A stretch of DNA of 64,000 nucleotides from Apostichopus japonicus (Eukaryota; Echinodermata; Holothuroidea; Aspidochirotida; Stichopodidae): positions 15,146,303 through 15,210,302 of the forward strand of contig NC_092581.1 in assembly GCF_037975245.1 (NCBI RefSeq). The letters are read 5' to 3'. Shown piece after piece: positions 35,040 to 47,452 of the stretch. Made by a program: the position numbers and the translations under genes. Numbering within the stretch: the first letter of the stretch is position 1; each line of letters begins with the position of its first letter. Below the pieces are notes generated by a model. It was not told the origin of the DNA and made no database searches. It saw only the letters and a list, made by a program, of their open reading frames with translations.

Positions 35040-38000
35040 GGGGGGCAAGTGTCATTGAAAGCATGTTGTACTGCTTTATTCTTCTAGTCATATTTGTCTC
35101 AATGCCAACATCTCTTTCTCTTTCATTTTCAGAGAAGTGTATTCTATAATCAGAACCTTGAGGTTATTTGTGCCAGGTCATAGTAGGTGAGCATGAAGGC
35201 CTTACAATATCTTTCACTTTTTAACACAGTTACATTTAAAAAAAAGAGAAAGTATCAGTTGCATCCATTTTATTAAAACTTCGATAAACTCCTAGATGCA
35301 CCCATCATTTAGGCTTTGCACTGGCATCCCAATAAATGTGGGGTAGACACTCTCTGAAACTGGCATACCCATCCTTGCCCCCCTTTATTGCCTCTGTGAA
35401 TGCCCTCTTTGAACTCCTCACCTGTAGAAGCTTATCTGCCAGTTTTACCTTTGATTCAATGTTGTTGTCTACTTTTCTGCAGTAACCAGCTCATCATCCC
35501 ATGGCATACAATGTCTCTCACCATGTGTGACCTGGGTAAAATGAAACTAGTCGGTCTAGCTAAGCCGAGGTCTCTACATCGAGCTATTCCTGCTTCAGTC
35601 TTTCGTTTCTCCACCGTCTTCGACTACGATTCTTCAAAGCTTTGGACACCGCCCTACAGGGTATGTATTATACATCAGCAACCGTAGACGAAACCTTCTG
35701 AATAAACTGTGGGGGGGCTTCTTTAATGTTCAAAACAGTTTCATATAAAGGGACTATATAGTGGCACAAAATCTGCTAGATATGCTAAATTATACATGTC
35801 CATTGTTTGCAGAAACCTTTGCATTTTTTTTTCTTTTTTTTTTCTTTTTTTTCTTCTTAATTTTTCAGTTATTTTGTGACTTGACAAAAATGTTCATTTA
35901 ATTAATTTAATTCTTTAAATTCTTTAAAAGGGTAAAATCCTATGGAAGACGATCAGCCAGTGTAAACAGCTCCGCCAGGACCAGTCCTGCATCGCCGCAA
36001 TCGAGACCATGATGCTGAAATACTCTGCCAAAGCTTACCTTTTCTACCACACGTACTGCCTCAATTCCAATTTGTGTAATAACCAAAGGTATCATCATTT
36101 TATATATATATATATATCGTAGTCAGTATTATTACTGCTGCTCATGAGAAGCTGACCTATCACGGATCATATTCGATATAGTAATTAGTTAAAAGAGTCT
36201 GGTATCAAGGCCAAGAGCCTTCTCAAATGACTTTACAACAGGAAACCCTAGTCATTGGTTAATTACTTGTCACACCCACACACCTAAGTGTGCACAATTT
36301 CAAACAGTGGTTCCCATTTAGTGCGGACATCTAGTTTTTGGTGCATGCAAAATCTGGTGAACTTAACTATATTTACAAGGTATGGCGCTAATGTATGAAC
36401 CTGGGTGAAGAGAGGCAATTGAGATTGCATCAGTACTCTTATTCTGCTAGTGAATAAATATTTATAAACATAATGGTTCTCAATATATGTGTAGTTTGTG
36501 CAATGCTGATAAAGTGCATCAAATCTCATTGAACTGTAAGATATGTCTTTGGGCTTTAATTCACAATTTTAGAATGTTGTATTACAAACTTTGCAAGTGA
36601 GTAGATATGACTGGACAACGACACAGAGTTACATGTCACTGCTTACATGTACTTGGTTGTCTGTCCAATGGTTATGTTACTTTGGGGGGGGGGGGGGGGG
36701 GGGGTGAGAGGGGAGGTTTGCAGTCTTAGCTTGTCTGATTATGTCTGAGCTTAGCTGATTATGTCCTACACACCATGCTGCTATGAAGCATTATAGATGT
36801 AAACATTTGTAGTACCCCACAACCAAGCAAAAGGCAGCTCATGAGTGGCCATTGTAACTACAATTAACGAAGCAGACTCTTTGCGAATTCTGAGGATTAT
36901 GATGGTAAATTGACATAAACATTCTAATTCCTTCATCTGTGGTCCTTTCATGATAAAATTGTACCAGTTTTGTATTTCTAGGACAAATCCTCATCTGATA
37001 ATTCATTCCTTTATTGGTCTATCTCAATTTTGCTTTTCTTGTTTATACACCTAATTTGGTGTCATAATCTCGACAGGTTTGAAAGACCAAACAATTAATT
37101 AGCTAGAATGGGATACAAACTAAAATAAGAACTGAAGAAACTAAAGAAAGATGCCAATTATCTTTTGTTCTTTTACAGTGAGAAACAAAGTCAGCTTACT
37201 GCTGCCCATTTCTTGGCCAAAATAAATGCTATTGATGGAGATGCCAAGATTGTACAGGTAAATTTTATTTTTCTCGCTTGAATCATTTTACATTTTACAA
37301 CAGAAATAGTAAACTATGATAATAAAGCAAATATTTTCAATTGACATTGAAGTAGAGTATTAATTCAGGAGTCATTTGACTGGCCGGTATAGAAATTGTG
37401 GATTGTTTTAAAGGGTCACGGAAGGGGTCAGGGTGTGTTTTAATTTCCTCCATCTGTTGTTGGTACCACAATGTACCATCTTTATATCGTTACAATTTAT
37501 CCCTCATCCCTCTCTTAACCTTTTGAGATGATAAAATTGGCCTGTGCAAATTAAGAATAGATTTCTTATACTGACAGGGATCTTCCGGAGGTGTAAACCA
37601 CAACTTGCTACAAAGCAGTTTGGTTTTCAAATTTGGTACTGTTTTCAAATTTGCATCTGCCAAGAGCATAGCGAGTGACATCACCATGGCCAATAAGCTT
37701 TAAAGTGTCTGTGTGTTTATAGTGTACAAATCGGTTGGCCAAAGGGGAAAAAATAGTCTTCCAACAACAAAAAGAAATTCAAGTCTTCTTCAAGCCTAGA
37801 ATTTAGAAAATATCAGTAAAAAAACACAATAAACATTCAAATGCCTTCAGGAAACCCCAAAACACAAAATACACTTTCTGTTGAACATTTTGTAGCCATG
37901 GTGACTGACACCTTGTTTATTTATCAGGCAAAATGTGTTACCACAACTGCATCTGGTGTTGGGAAATTTTCATCTTCCTTGTAAACGTCAAACTAAAATC

Positions 38001-38555
38001 TTTCCCCTACAGGAATATCCCTTGACAGCTTAAACAAATATTTGATTATCAATATGATTTTAAAATAACAATGCTGTTTACATTATTACTTCATGAACAT
38101 TTATCCTTTTCTAACATATTATTTTGAAGTTTAAGTTACGGAGAAGGGTTTTACGTCCTGCCTAATTTCATGAGTTTGCCTTGAATTTATCCTTTGCCTT
38201 GTGTGCTGGATACGGTACGAAAACAAATTTAAAAATAAGAAAGGTCTTTCTCACTACAGCGAATGTTGTTTGATGTTAATCTATACTGGCTTGCCTTGCT
38301 ACGAAAGGTTTCTAGGTAATGTCACTCTGCTTGTCTATAATATCTATTTCTTCGTATCTATTCTCATCGTTTGCCCGGGGGTTTATTTTTTGGCAATCGT
38401 TCTTATCAGTTTAATTTTTTTTTCTTCAGTACTGGGTGGATATCATAAAGCAACAACAGATTTCAGAGTTCCTGACTCAGACAAACTCATCACACGTAAC
38501 CAAGAAGATGCCTATCAAACTGAATTACGAAGGATCAAAGCTGTATCATGCCTGA
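19215..38555 (+). CDS. SMCR8: SMCR8 orthologue (DENN protein, C9orf72 complex), 21 coding exons
   Basis: Coding exons: 19215-19445, 20171-20271, 20719-20788, 22389-22471, 23980-24110, 24482-24690, 25648-25798, 26806-26990, 27646-27770, 29985-30048, 30397-30477, 30976-31085, 31952-32088, 32572-32694, 33286-33405, 34112-34220, 35133-35186, 35483-35660, 35931-36088, 37179-37257, 38430-38555. They sum to 2625 nt (874 aa and stop) with GT-AG ends and consistent phase; human SMCR8 is 937 aa. Matches include [54 protein letters not shown] and the ending [11 protein letters not shown]. In vertebrates SMCR8 joins C9orf72 and WDR41 in a GTPase-activating complex acting in autophagy and at lysosomes. 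Arg146 aligns with the reported arginine finger Arg147. The central acidic region (exons 9-15) is poorly conserved and exons 10-12 are the least certain. The start is the first ATG after an acceptor at 19208-19209. Confidence 0.92.
21348..21432. repeat. (TA)n microsatellite in SMCR8 intron 3
   Basis: An almost pure alternating AT tract with few interruptions. Similar tracts occur at 22849-22976, 23194-23225 and 32826-32880. Confidence 0.9.
22849..22976. repeat. (TA)n/(TATG)n tract in SMCR8 intron 4
   Basis: Alternating AT with ACATGTATATGTATAC interruptions repeated twice. Long open frames across it on both strands are composition artefacts. Confidence 0.9.
23048..23190 (+). repeat. tRNA-derived SINE (family A)
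   Basis: B box GGTTCGAATCCC is followed by GGTGGAGGCTGGAAGTTTTTTC. The A-box half has a short deletion relative to the copy at 33018-33190. It is flanked by (TA)n tracts and lies in SMCR8 intron 4. Confidence 0.75.
24724..25560 (+). repeat. 840-bp polypyrimidine tract in SMCR8 intron 6
   Basis: The plus strand is almost pure C/T, built from CCTATCCTCTCCCTCT-like units with higher-order duplications; for example the blocks starting near 25060 and 25270 repeat each other. It starts about 30 nt after the splice donor at 24690. Three-frame open reading through it is a composition effect. Such mirror-rich tracts can form triplex DNA. Confidence 0.95.
26173..26415 (-). repeat. Two head-to-head copies of SINE family A
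   Basis: A short plus-strand 3' fragment (GGTGGAGGCTGGAAGTTTTTTC) at 26173-26225 is followed by a near-full minus-strand copy at 26246-26415. The related repeat sequence may continue to about 26500, sharing CTCTAGAGATCAATCA with the region left of the copy at 33018. Confidence 0.7.
29221..29652. mobile_element. hAT-type non-autonomous element inside the satellite
   Basis: The terminal inverted repeat is TAGGGATGCACCGGAT at both ends, flanked on each side by the 8-bp duplication GTATATAC. Both features fit hAT transposons. The ends are rich in GGCCGGAT repeats and there is no coding capacity. Confidence 0.8.
29659..29846 (+). repeat. Tandem partial copy of the hAT element 3' half
   Basis: From TTTAATTTTCTCAATGGTC to the terminal CATCCCTA it repeats about 29463-29652 almost exactly. 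It is followed by satellite sequence again. Confidence 0.85.
30486..30680 (+). repeat. tRNA-derived SINE (family B)
   Basis: It starts with a tRNA-like head (TGTTAGCTCAGTGGTTAGCGC as A box; TCTCAAGTTC as a decayed B box), then a unique body, and ends in (CATA)n. It begins about 8 bp after the splice donor of SMCR8 exon 11. Confidence 0.75.
31185..31515 (-). repeat. tRNA-derived SINE (family C, with ATAGCGCTTTATA tail)
   Basis: On the minus strand it has a tRNA-like head, with GGCCAATGGGCTAAGGC as A box and GGTTCGATTCC as B box. The 3' part contains CTTTGAGACCTATCGCTGG and TATAAAGCGCTATATAAAA, a tail seen in SINEs of many marine invertebrates, and ends in an AT-rich repeat. Confidence 0.75.
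32826..32880. repeat. (TA)n microsatellite in SMCR8 intron 14
   Basis: Alternating AT, immediately left of another SINE family A copy. Confidence 0.9.
32938..33190 (+). repeat. tRNA-derived SINE (family A), best-preserved copy
   Basis: The A-box region is TAGTCTAGTTGGTTAGGG and the B box GGTTCAAATCCC, followed by GGTGGTGGCTGGAAGTTTTTTC. The upstream part, with CTCTAGAGTAAGGCAAAATA, is shared in inverted form with 26415-26500. Confidence 0.75.
33618..33843 (+). repeat. Tandem duplication carrying a copied splice acceptor (SMCR8 intron 15)
   Basis: The segment at 33618-33714 (TTTGCTGAGCTTTGGGGAGG onward) recurs at 33750-33843. Between them, 33721-33750 is an exact 30-bp copy of 33261-33290, the polypyrimidine tract and AG of exon 15. 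Confidence 0.85.
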
Positions 38556-40950
38556 TATGCCTCTCACGTCTGATGACCTACGGCATACAAGAATACACCA
38601 GGGTGACCAGCTTATCAGTGAGTGCAATAAAGTCATTAAGTTAAAGCCAACGGGGGGGGGGGGGGGGGGCTGTGTATAGGTTGTAGTTTGTGTAATATGA
38701 AACAAGAGTGGTTGAATTTGGGGAATTTTTACAAGTACTATTTTGTCTGAAGCTAATTATCTGTGGAGCCATCTACTCTGCGATGCCTCCTACTGTATCT
38801 TGTATGACATCGATGAGGTAACCGAGAGATCGAAGCTGATTAGGTCTACATCCACGTTGAAAGCTGTTATCCGAGGTGCATTTAAGCCGCTGTTTATGTG
38901 GCAGCTTATTGAGGGTGCAGAAGTGGTGGGGGTGAGGGAGAGATGAGGTGTGGGGTGGGGTGGGGAAAAAGTGTTATTGGTCAGATAGAGTGAAGACTAT
39001 TTATCTGAGATGCTTATCAGTTGGTTGCAGAATCCCAAGTTTTGGGATCGGGGAGTGTGACAGGAACTGATTTTTACAGCCATTAAGTGAGTCATTTATC
39101 CTGTCATACCCATTAAGTGTCGGGGTGCAGCATCTGTATCGTGAGGGAGGGGGCAGGGATGGGTTGTTGCCATGGCGAATTCTTCTACCAATCATGCAGT
39201 GCTTCTTTCTATGTATTGTACCGTTCTGTGGCACTAAGGTAAACTGATAAGTGCTATTGACTCCCAACATTGCTGTGCTGACATTTTGCGTTCAAATACT
39301 AAGTGATGGCAGATACAGACTAATTTCAACTTTCAACTTATTTATGAATCATTTGCAATGTTTTAACAGTATTTTTAAAATCAAATTGAGTTGCAATGAA
39401 GGTATTTAAGTTTGCCGATTTTTTTTTTTTTTTTTTCATTTTTTTTTTCATGTTACAGTTGTAACAGGCTCCTCGTCTTCCAAGATTGTAATATGTACAA
39501 TTTAGTCTTCCAGAACAAAATTTTATTTCTAGATTTAAGGATTTAAAGATAGAAAATAGCGATGGTAAACAGTCAGGATGTTTTCAAATAGCTTACAAAT
39601 TAAGAAATCAATTGTATCGACAGTGGAAGCTGGTAGTCTTTACCTAAATAATTATCTTCAAAGATTTTATTTTATTTTATGAAAAATAATATAGTAAAGA
39701 GTCAGTCGTTTTGCTGCAATTCTTGGGTAGTAAGTTTTAAATTATACTTGCCAGAAAACCATGAAATATGGTCAAATTAAAGCCTTTCTCCGTTTCTTTT
39801 TTTCGGCATGTTGTCTATTGTTGTTGGTTTCGTTGAAAGTAGAAAATGTGCATATAATGCTGTCAGCATCAGTAATTACTGTTTTTATGAAAATGCCTTT
39901 TAATCTATATTCGCAAAGCCATGATGTCCCTAGCTATTCAATATGCAAATGCATTACATTTTGGTTAAAATTATGTTTGATATACATAACTTAAGTTTCA
40001 GTTCATATCATGAGGTCAAGTTTTCAACAAAAACAATTGAAAATTTAATATTTGCCATGTGATTAATACAAATATGAAAAACTTGTTGGAATGACAAAAT
40101 GCTGAGGAAGTATTTTTTAAATCAATGAAGTAGTCGCTCATTAACTTTTACTGAAGCGAACTTACTGAAGCGAACTTACTAAAGCGAGTTTACTGAAGCG
40201 AACCATCGAAGAGTTTCTTAGTTGATCTGCAGCCATCTTATTCTGAGTCATACTCGGCGACTCTGGTAATATTACCAAAGCAAACGCATGATGGTACTTT
40301 AAACGTCAAACGTTATTGTCGATTTGCCTCCCAAGTTGCTAAGTGCCAAAATTTGCCTCACCACACGGGCGGGGGGGGGGGGGTTATGAGAGGTCATGAC
40401 ACTTCAATGAATGCCTAGACATTGAGTACAGATAGCTCAGGGGATCAAATGGCCTTAATGAGCAAAAAATTGGTATTGGAAGTGAATTGAATTGAATTAT
40501 AAAATGTGTGTTGAAGCTTTAACATGAATGACCATTATTTGATTTTATAGCATATTTTCGGAAAAATGTTAATGAAATATTAATAAGTGGGGATAGTAAA
40601 GAAAACCTACCTGTACATATAGTCAATGTTAATGTTAATTTGTATGTTAATTAATTTCTGCCATCTCCCAGAGAGTGTTAACAGGTACTGCTGCAGGGGG
40701 AATAGTAATCTAAATTTGAATAATTAATCAAAAGTAAAGAAAAGTAACTTTCCTCTATCTTAATGATTATTTAGGTTGTGACCTAATTCAGTTCAGCTAA
40801 TACTGATCAGTATTTTACGGAATCCGACCAAAATACAAAAGATTCACTAACAGAAATGGTAATGTTGGATAGAGTCACCTGCTTACACACATTTTTACTT
40901 TTTTTTTGCTTCCATAATATGCAGTTGATCTTAAAACCTAGCTACTTTAA
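38556..40950. other. Intergenic DNA after SMCR8, no gene seen
   Basis: Contains G and T homopolymer runs (about 38653-38670 and 39420-39436) and four tandem copies of a 15-bp unit ACTGAAGCGAACTT at about 40147-40203. No convincing coding region. Confidence 0.5.
38626..38631 (+). terminator. Polyadenylation signal of SMCR8
   Basis: AATAAA lies 71 bp after the stop codon, a normal distance for a short 3' UTR. Confidence 0.5.
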
Positions 40951-41196
40951 AGGTATGCTGTATTGGCCCCAATTATGCTAGATATTCAAATATGGTCACC
41001 TTTGGTCAGAATTATTAAACAGTTTTTATTACAACTTATGAGGAAATTTTTTCCTCACTGGGACATTCAGTCATCTTGTGTGTTCTTTAAAAATTTCTGA
41101 GAACAATTTGGAGAGTAAAGACCTCCAGGAAAGTACTTTTTGAAAACTTCTAGCAATTATAGCGTGCTATAATTTCGGGCCTATACTTGACTACCT
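40951..41196 (+). mobile_element. MITE with AGGTA-type terminal inverted repeats
   Basis: It begins TTTAA|AGGTATGCTGTATTGGCCC and ends with the imperfect inverse GGGCCTATACTTGACTACCT. An inverted relative lies at 60577-60805, sharing CATTCAGTCATCTTG and GACCTCCAGGAAA blocks. Confidence 0.7.
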
Positions 41197-41656
41197 TTAG
41201 CAGCGATAAAACATGAATTTGTCCGTCTTTAAACAGTGAGATGAAAAGTAGGTAAAACTTTTATCTAATCATAATCTTTAGTTTAATTCCTGACCAGTCC
41301 CCTTCCATTTTCGAAAGGGTAGAGAATTTTTCTCCTTTCAGCTGGGATCTTGACTTAATGTGTGGTATACTCCTTTTTCATATCTTCGAATTATGTTTTC
41401 AATGTAAACTGCCAAAATTCATTTTAAGATATGAAATCAATGCTTGAAAGGATAGTCCAGAGGGAAAATTGTTTTTGAAGCACAAAATTTGAACACATTT
41501 TAAGCATTCTGGTGAAAAATTTGCATGCAAGTTTTAAATGGCATTCTTGAGATATTGAAAACTGAAAGTTGTACCGGAAGTGAACTTGAAGCAAACAGGT
41601 GTGCACGTCGAAGTTACGCATAGTTATGCAACGAAAGTGAAATGTTTCGTTTTTAA

Positions 41657-42214
41657 AGGATTGGTTCAGGTGTTTGACATGTCTATTTTGTATGAAAGAG
41701 CACAAAAAGACAAAAAGAACACTGAAGAAACTACCATGATAGCATGCTCTGTTAAGGAGATATGACACTTTGAAGATAACAAAATTTCTTTGAAAACGAC
41801 TGGTGTAGAAAGACTTACTGTGAGGGTGTGACGTCACATCCTCACTTCCTTAACATTTGTGAATATATTTCTTAAAAAATTATTTACATTTTTTAACACA
41901 TTTGAAAATAATATAATCAAAATGTTTAATCTCAAATACTTCCTTTGACAAATATGAGATCTCCTGACATATCTTTTGGTTGAAAGTCATGAAATCTCCC
42001 AAAATATTTAGAGAAAAAAACAAAGACTTTTCAGGAATGTGAGGATGTGACATCACAGCTAGTCAGATTCAGCAGTTTCTACACAATCTGATAAAACTTT
42101 ACACTTGAATATCTCTTTAACCGAAAAAGATATTTGAACAGTTTTTCACCATTGTGTTTCTTTTATTGTCCTCTTTCATATAAGATAAACATGTATGACA
42201 ACTGAACCAATCCT
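41657..42214. mobile_element. Fold-back MITE with TTAA target duplication
   Basis: The ends are AGGATTGGTTCAG and its inverse, each flanked by TTAA (41653-41656 and 42215-42218). The arms stay inverted-similar for about 200 bp, to GATGTGACGTCAC-like sequence in the middle. TTAA duplications are typical of piggyBac-type elements. Long open frames on the minus strand across it are not credible genes. Confidence 0.8.
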
Positions 42215-42218
42215 TTAA

Positions 42219-45200
42219 CTTTAGTTTTCTTTCATTGTTTTGACCTTTGAGTTTATGTTAAGGTTCCAAGATTACCTACAGTAATAGCAATGTGAATTTA
42301 ACTAAATGGCAATGATTGGTACTGCATTCAATGCCATTCATACTGACAGGCTATTAAATCGGAAATTGTGATTAAACTTTCGAGAGGAAACAACAAATTT
42401 GTTTGCTTAGAATTACGATATCACACCTGCTTGCTTCAATTTCACTTTTGCGACAAAAATTGTCACTTTCCAAATGTTGTTATCTTGAAAATGGTTAAAA
42501 GGAATTGAATGCCAATTTCACAAGGATGCTTAGAATAAGTTCCTCTTATATCTGTTAAGCTCAAATTTGCCTCTGGACTTTCCGTTAAAGAGATAATTTT
42601 GCTGAACATCTGTAGACATGTTTATCTTATGGGGTCAGAGGTCATATCGTCCATTGTATGATCACATGGTACAATGTAAGACAATTGTGGCTGAAAGTGT
42701 AACCGTTGGGTGAAGTTATACTTGCATTTTTTTTTTCCATTTTTTTTTCATATCCATGCCGTAAGTTTTACCCTATTTCTTGAAATGGTATCTTCCATGA
42801 TGATATATCTATATATAATCAACATTCCGTTTTTTCTGAAATCGACATGTGTGTGTTTGTGTAAAATATGTGTTTCTTCCTTAAATGGTTTCAATATTTC
42901 GTGAACCAAAAATAATATTCCTTAATTTGTTGTGGGGTGGGGAGAGTTGTTTCTGTTTTATTCAATGTTCGAAAGGTACTTTCCTTTTTTATAATTTATT
43001 TATTTTTGGTTGTAATTATTTCTTGAGTGTTCAGAGACTCCTTCTTAAGCTTCCATATATCTGCCATTGATTCTTGAGTAAATTTTAGTATCATTTTTTG
43101 GGTCTCATTTTTCTTCTATATTATGTTATGTCAGGTTTTTTTTTTTTGAGGGGCGCGACCATTTTCATGTTGCATTAATTCTTAGTTAAAAATTAGAAAT
43201 GATTGATTTGACTTTGTTGTTTAATTGTTAGCAAATCTTATTCTCTCTTGTAGAAATATTTCAAGGAGATATTTCCATCGATTAAATTCTCTTTCCAGAA
43301 CTGATGTGCGTAAGAATAACTCAATTTCATAATTGTAGAATTGAATAAACATCAAAATGCTATATTCCTCATAATATTTTCTCATATACAACAAAAGGTG
43401 GTTCAAAAGTACATCTATTGTATTTTAATCAAGTATAATTAATTCATGTGATTTTAAGTTGATTTTTTTTTTTTTTTTTTTTCATTTTCAATCTTCTGAA
43501 ATGATTTTACTCCTTTGAAAAAAAAACATTTTATAACAAAATCTGAGGAAAAGGAAACAGTATTAAACTATTTGCATATCTTTGACATTACATTTAAACT
43601 TTAAATGATAACTGTCAGATTGTGATAATGGTTCACAAGCAGTTCAGGATTTATTGCCATGAAGACTGTCTGTTTTTTAAACTTGCTCTTTTTACTATCA
43701 AAATTTGGTGAGAACAAATGGCCTTAACCTGCATAATCATTATTAGCCACTCCACCAGCCCACAACAGGGGGCAGTCTCCAGATACGTGGGTGGGGATCA
43801 GGCCCTCAGGGAACCGCACTACCCCCCGTACCAGCCTAGTATTAAATGCCACTGTTATTGACACATTGCTGTTTGATCTATTGAATTTCATTAGGACACA
43901 TTGACTCATGTACCTATGTTAATCTCACATAAACTTGATTTCTTTGACTTGTATAACAAAGCTGTCAGGCATGAGTGTTATATCCCCTTTTGTTTGCAAA
44001 TTATATTTTTTCTATTCTTCTGTTATTATTTCAAATGACGTGACTTAGTTTGGTAATGCACTTTGCTTCAATCATAGATTGTTTATTGTTAAAATGTAGG
44101 AGAGATGAAAATTTATTAGAAATTTGGTAACCAAGCTTCCATGCCCACCCCTCCCTCAGCTTTGACCCCTCCCTCAGCTTTTACCCCCTCCCTTCCCACC
44201 ATTATAAATGGAAAATAATTTGCACATTTAGGAGATAAAGAAAATGTCAAATGCCCCTGGGGTCAAGGGGCCAAAGGTCATTATTATACAAACCTTTTAC
44301 AAACCATTTTGGGCTTATTCCTGCAAAATATAATGGGGGGACACAAGCATATGGTGCCTTATGGAGGATGTCAATCCCTCAAGTCTTCCTCCCCCACCCC
44401 CCCCCCCATCCTCATCTGAGAACAAAACATCCTTTCACTAAGAGCAGTAACTAGTAAAATAGAAAATTATTTTCATTTATCTGTAAGAAAATACACATAC
44501 CTGGATTTTATAAATTTAAAATATAACTTCAAAGGGTATGAATTTAGTAATGTCATCAAATGTAATATGATATTTGAAATTGTACTTAAAACAGATATTT
44601 TCTGTATATTTAAATACAGCTTTTCCGATTTAATAATAAAAATTAAAAATAAATTTAATCACTTCTATTTTTTTTGTCCATCTGTATAAACTTATTTTCA
44701 TAGAATAAAATATTTTGTTGAAGTCAACCCACGGATCAAAATAATGGCAAGTATTATTTTATAATATATTTATCCATGCATTAGGTTTAATCTGTACACT
44801 ATATGGAGGCTGGTATCATGTATATTCCCCGAGGCCAGGTGTTGATTTGGGATCCGAAGAAATATGGGATAAAAATAAAAATTCTCATCTTCATAATAAA
44901 CTTAACAAGGGAAAAAATGAGGGGAAAAATGACTTCACAAAAGTGTACCAGTGTCATATTTTGTCCCTGCAGCCTATACGATCGTTTAATTTGGTAAGGA
45001 GTACGAAAATAAGGAACAAACTAAATGTCAGTATGACAATGAAATTCCGTTTATTAAACCAACTGATTTATCTAACAAAAATGATTAAAAGTTAAACTAT
45101 ACATAGTATAAGTATAACGTGCGTGTTACCCGCTGTATGGCGATGTCATGGAACATAAACCTCCATGGTTACATTTGGTTCAGAAATAGTACCTTATTTC

Positions 45201-45948
45201 CGTTTATAGGGTCTATAGAACATATCCAGGGTCCTTAATAGGCGGCCCGTTTGCCAGACCCGACCGTCGAATGATTTCGATCCCCGGCCCGCGAAAAAAA
45301 AGTCGACCCACTATCTTGTACTAAGCGAGTAAGTCCCTTAGGCTTGTGCATCCTACACCGGCCTACCGTGCAAGCACAATGTCCCAATCTAGCTCCAACC
45401 ATTTCTTTCTTGTTCCTCCTTTTGGCCCTCGTAGAACATTAATTGAGTGTATAGTACAGTGGTGAGCACGAGAATGATTTTTGTGGGCCTGAGGGAAATT
45501 TCGGACCTATTCAGTGGACCTCAACAGTTTTAAGATGTTTATACTCCTGGGACGAAAGTGGAAGTATCAGATATTTCTTTGTTAATGTTAAATTATATAT
45601 TATAGCAGTAAGGCTAATATACAAATTCCTCTGAGTATGCATATTCTATGTTTTGCCTTTAGGACATTCATGACTTTTATTTTGTCGATTTATTGTTGGA
45701 TCGGGTCATTTGCTTAATTGCTTCGGTATTTAGAACGGTCCACGTGCCAGCAGAAACTTTACCCCGGGCCGCCATTTTCCCTACCTGTATATATAGTATA
45801 ATATGTTAACTTTCGAATATACCTTATTTATAAATATGATGAATTTCTTCTACTTTCAAGTTTACTCGCATTAATTAGTTTACGGTCAGAGTTATCAGTT
45901 ATTAAAGTAAGCAACATTGCCTCCTTTAAACTATAGTACCGAAAAGGT
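42219..45948. other. Gene-free AT-rich DNA
   Basis: No coding region, RNA gene or clear transposon ends recognised. Poly-T runs at about 43133-43148 and 43464-43482. Confidence 0.5.
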
Positions 45949-45970
45949 CACAACAACTGCATTGTCCAGA

Positions 45971-46063
<93 letters not shown>

Positions 46064-46112
46064 TATCATTAAACATAGGCAGCATATACATTCTGGACTA
46101 TGCAGTTGTTGT
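45949..46112. repeat. Inverted repeat enclosing a ~90-bp (TA)n tract
   Basis: The arms ACAACAACTGCAT…GTCCAGAAT (to 45972) and ATTCTGGAC…ATGCAGTTGTTGT (46090-46112) match at 22 of 23 positions. The interior is almost pure TA. The whole can form a cruciform and may be a TIR element expanded by microsatellite growth. Confidence 0.8.
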
Positions 46113-47452
46113 TACATCGTTATAACATATATATATTTAATTAAATCAGTTTCGAATTTCCTGAGACTTAAAGTTTGTGTTATGTTCTTCCTCTAGAACC
46201 ATGTAAATTTTGTTTTTCAAACGTTCTAACTTGGTACCTTATGTAAGCTGATGAGCATGTGTATACTACAACTGACAACCCAAGAAACACACAAAAAAGA
46301 AAGCTATTTATGATATAAAAATGTAAAATAACAACCTTACTTTATGTGATATAAAATCATACGAACATTTAATTCAGTTAAACATTTATAATTTTTTTCT
46401 TTATAGAAAATATTTCGCATCTTTAAAAACAGATTAATTTACAATAAAAATAAGATTTTTTTTTTATAATTTTGAACTTCATTTTCGGCACTTTGAATTA
46501 CGTCATATCATTGTCCGACTAAAACATCGTTTCGTTATAACTTTTTCATCAATATATACAGCAGTCTATTGTTTCAAGTGTTTCATTAGCTATCGAGCTA
46601 TTAACATTCCATCATTTAATAATCAGTCAAATTCGGTGGCGAGTCAAACAGCCGTTCTGTTCGTCCACGGGCAATGATTGTAAACTTTGCAAGGTATCAT
46701 TACACTGGGTACTCAAATACATTGCTCACGTGTGTACATTGCATTGTGTGATACATTACATTGCATTACATTGCATTACATTGCAATACATTGTGTGATG
46801 GAACGACTTGAGTAAGTTTCATGTTATGCTCGGTGCCCGGTCAATTATTTTGCAGAACAAAACCAAAAATCGAAATAGTTCACCGAACAGGAATTATTTT
46901 ATTAATCCGAATGTATCTTGAAGGAGAAAATAATGTTGAATGGCTGAAAGCTGTACTCTGTCTGGGTTAGTCATAACTGTTTACGCTCTGCCGAAAACAA
47001 ACAACTAATCTATCTTGTGACGTCACCGTCCGCCTATCACCAGACAGAATGAGACCCCCTCATGCATGAAGTGAGTACGTCATTGAATAGGCAATGCGCA
47101 TGTCTCTCCCTGGACAAACTCGTACGACTCAACGTGCGCCGAATGATTGGTAACATTGAATTTTATTGTGTCACATTAATGAAGGTAAGAAAGGTTGATT
47201 TATCGAAGTTCTTTAATCTAAACATCACGTGACACTCCATTTCGCAAGTCAGGTAGCGCAATTGATAGAGACGCGTTGGACTATTGATACACATCAACTT
47301 GAGCAAAGACTGGCGTAAAGATTGAATGGTTACTGTTCGAAGCGTCTAACTCTTCATAATTAGACAATCAATCGAACGAGACTCAAGGTCAGTTACTATA
47401 CTGTTTTCAGTAATCCACTGCTATGACCTGCACACTATGGCTGTCGATAAAA
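46113..47452. other. Gene-free DNA
   Basis: No gene recognised. A short tandem repeat of CATTACATTG-like units lies at about 46748-46800. Confidence 0.45.

Noticed and set aside
38201-38644. 147-codon open frame at the end of SMCR8
   Set aside because: The spliced SMCR8 frame through 38430-38555 ends with a family-like C-terminus in a different frame; the longer frame crosses the intron and the exon out of phase.
41424-41837. 137-codon minus-strand ORF
   Set aside because: It lies across the arm of a fold-back MITE and its left flank, with no domain or splice support.
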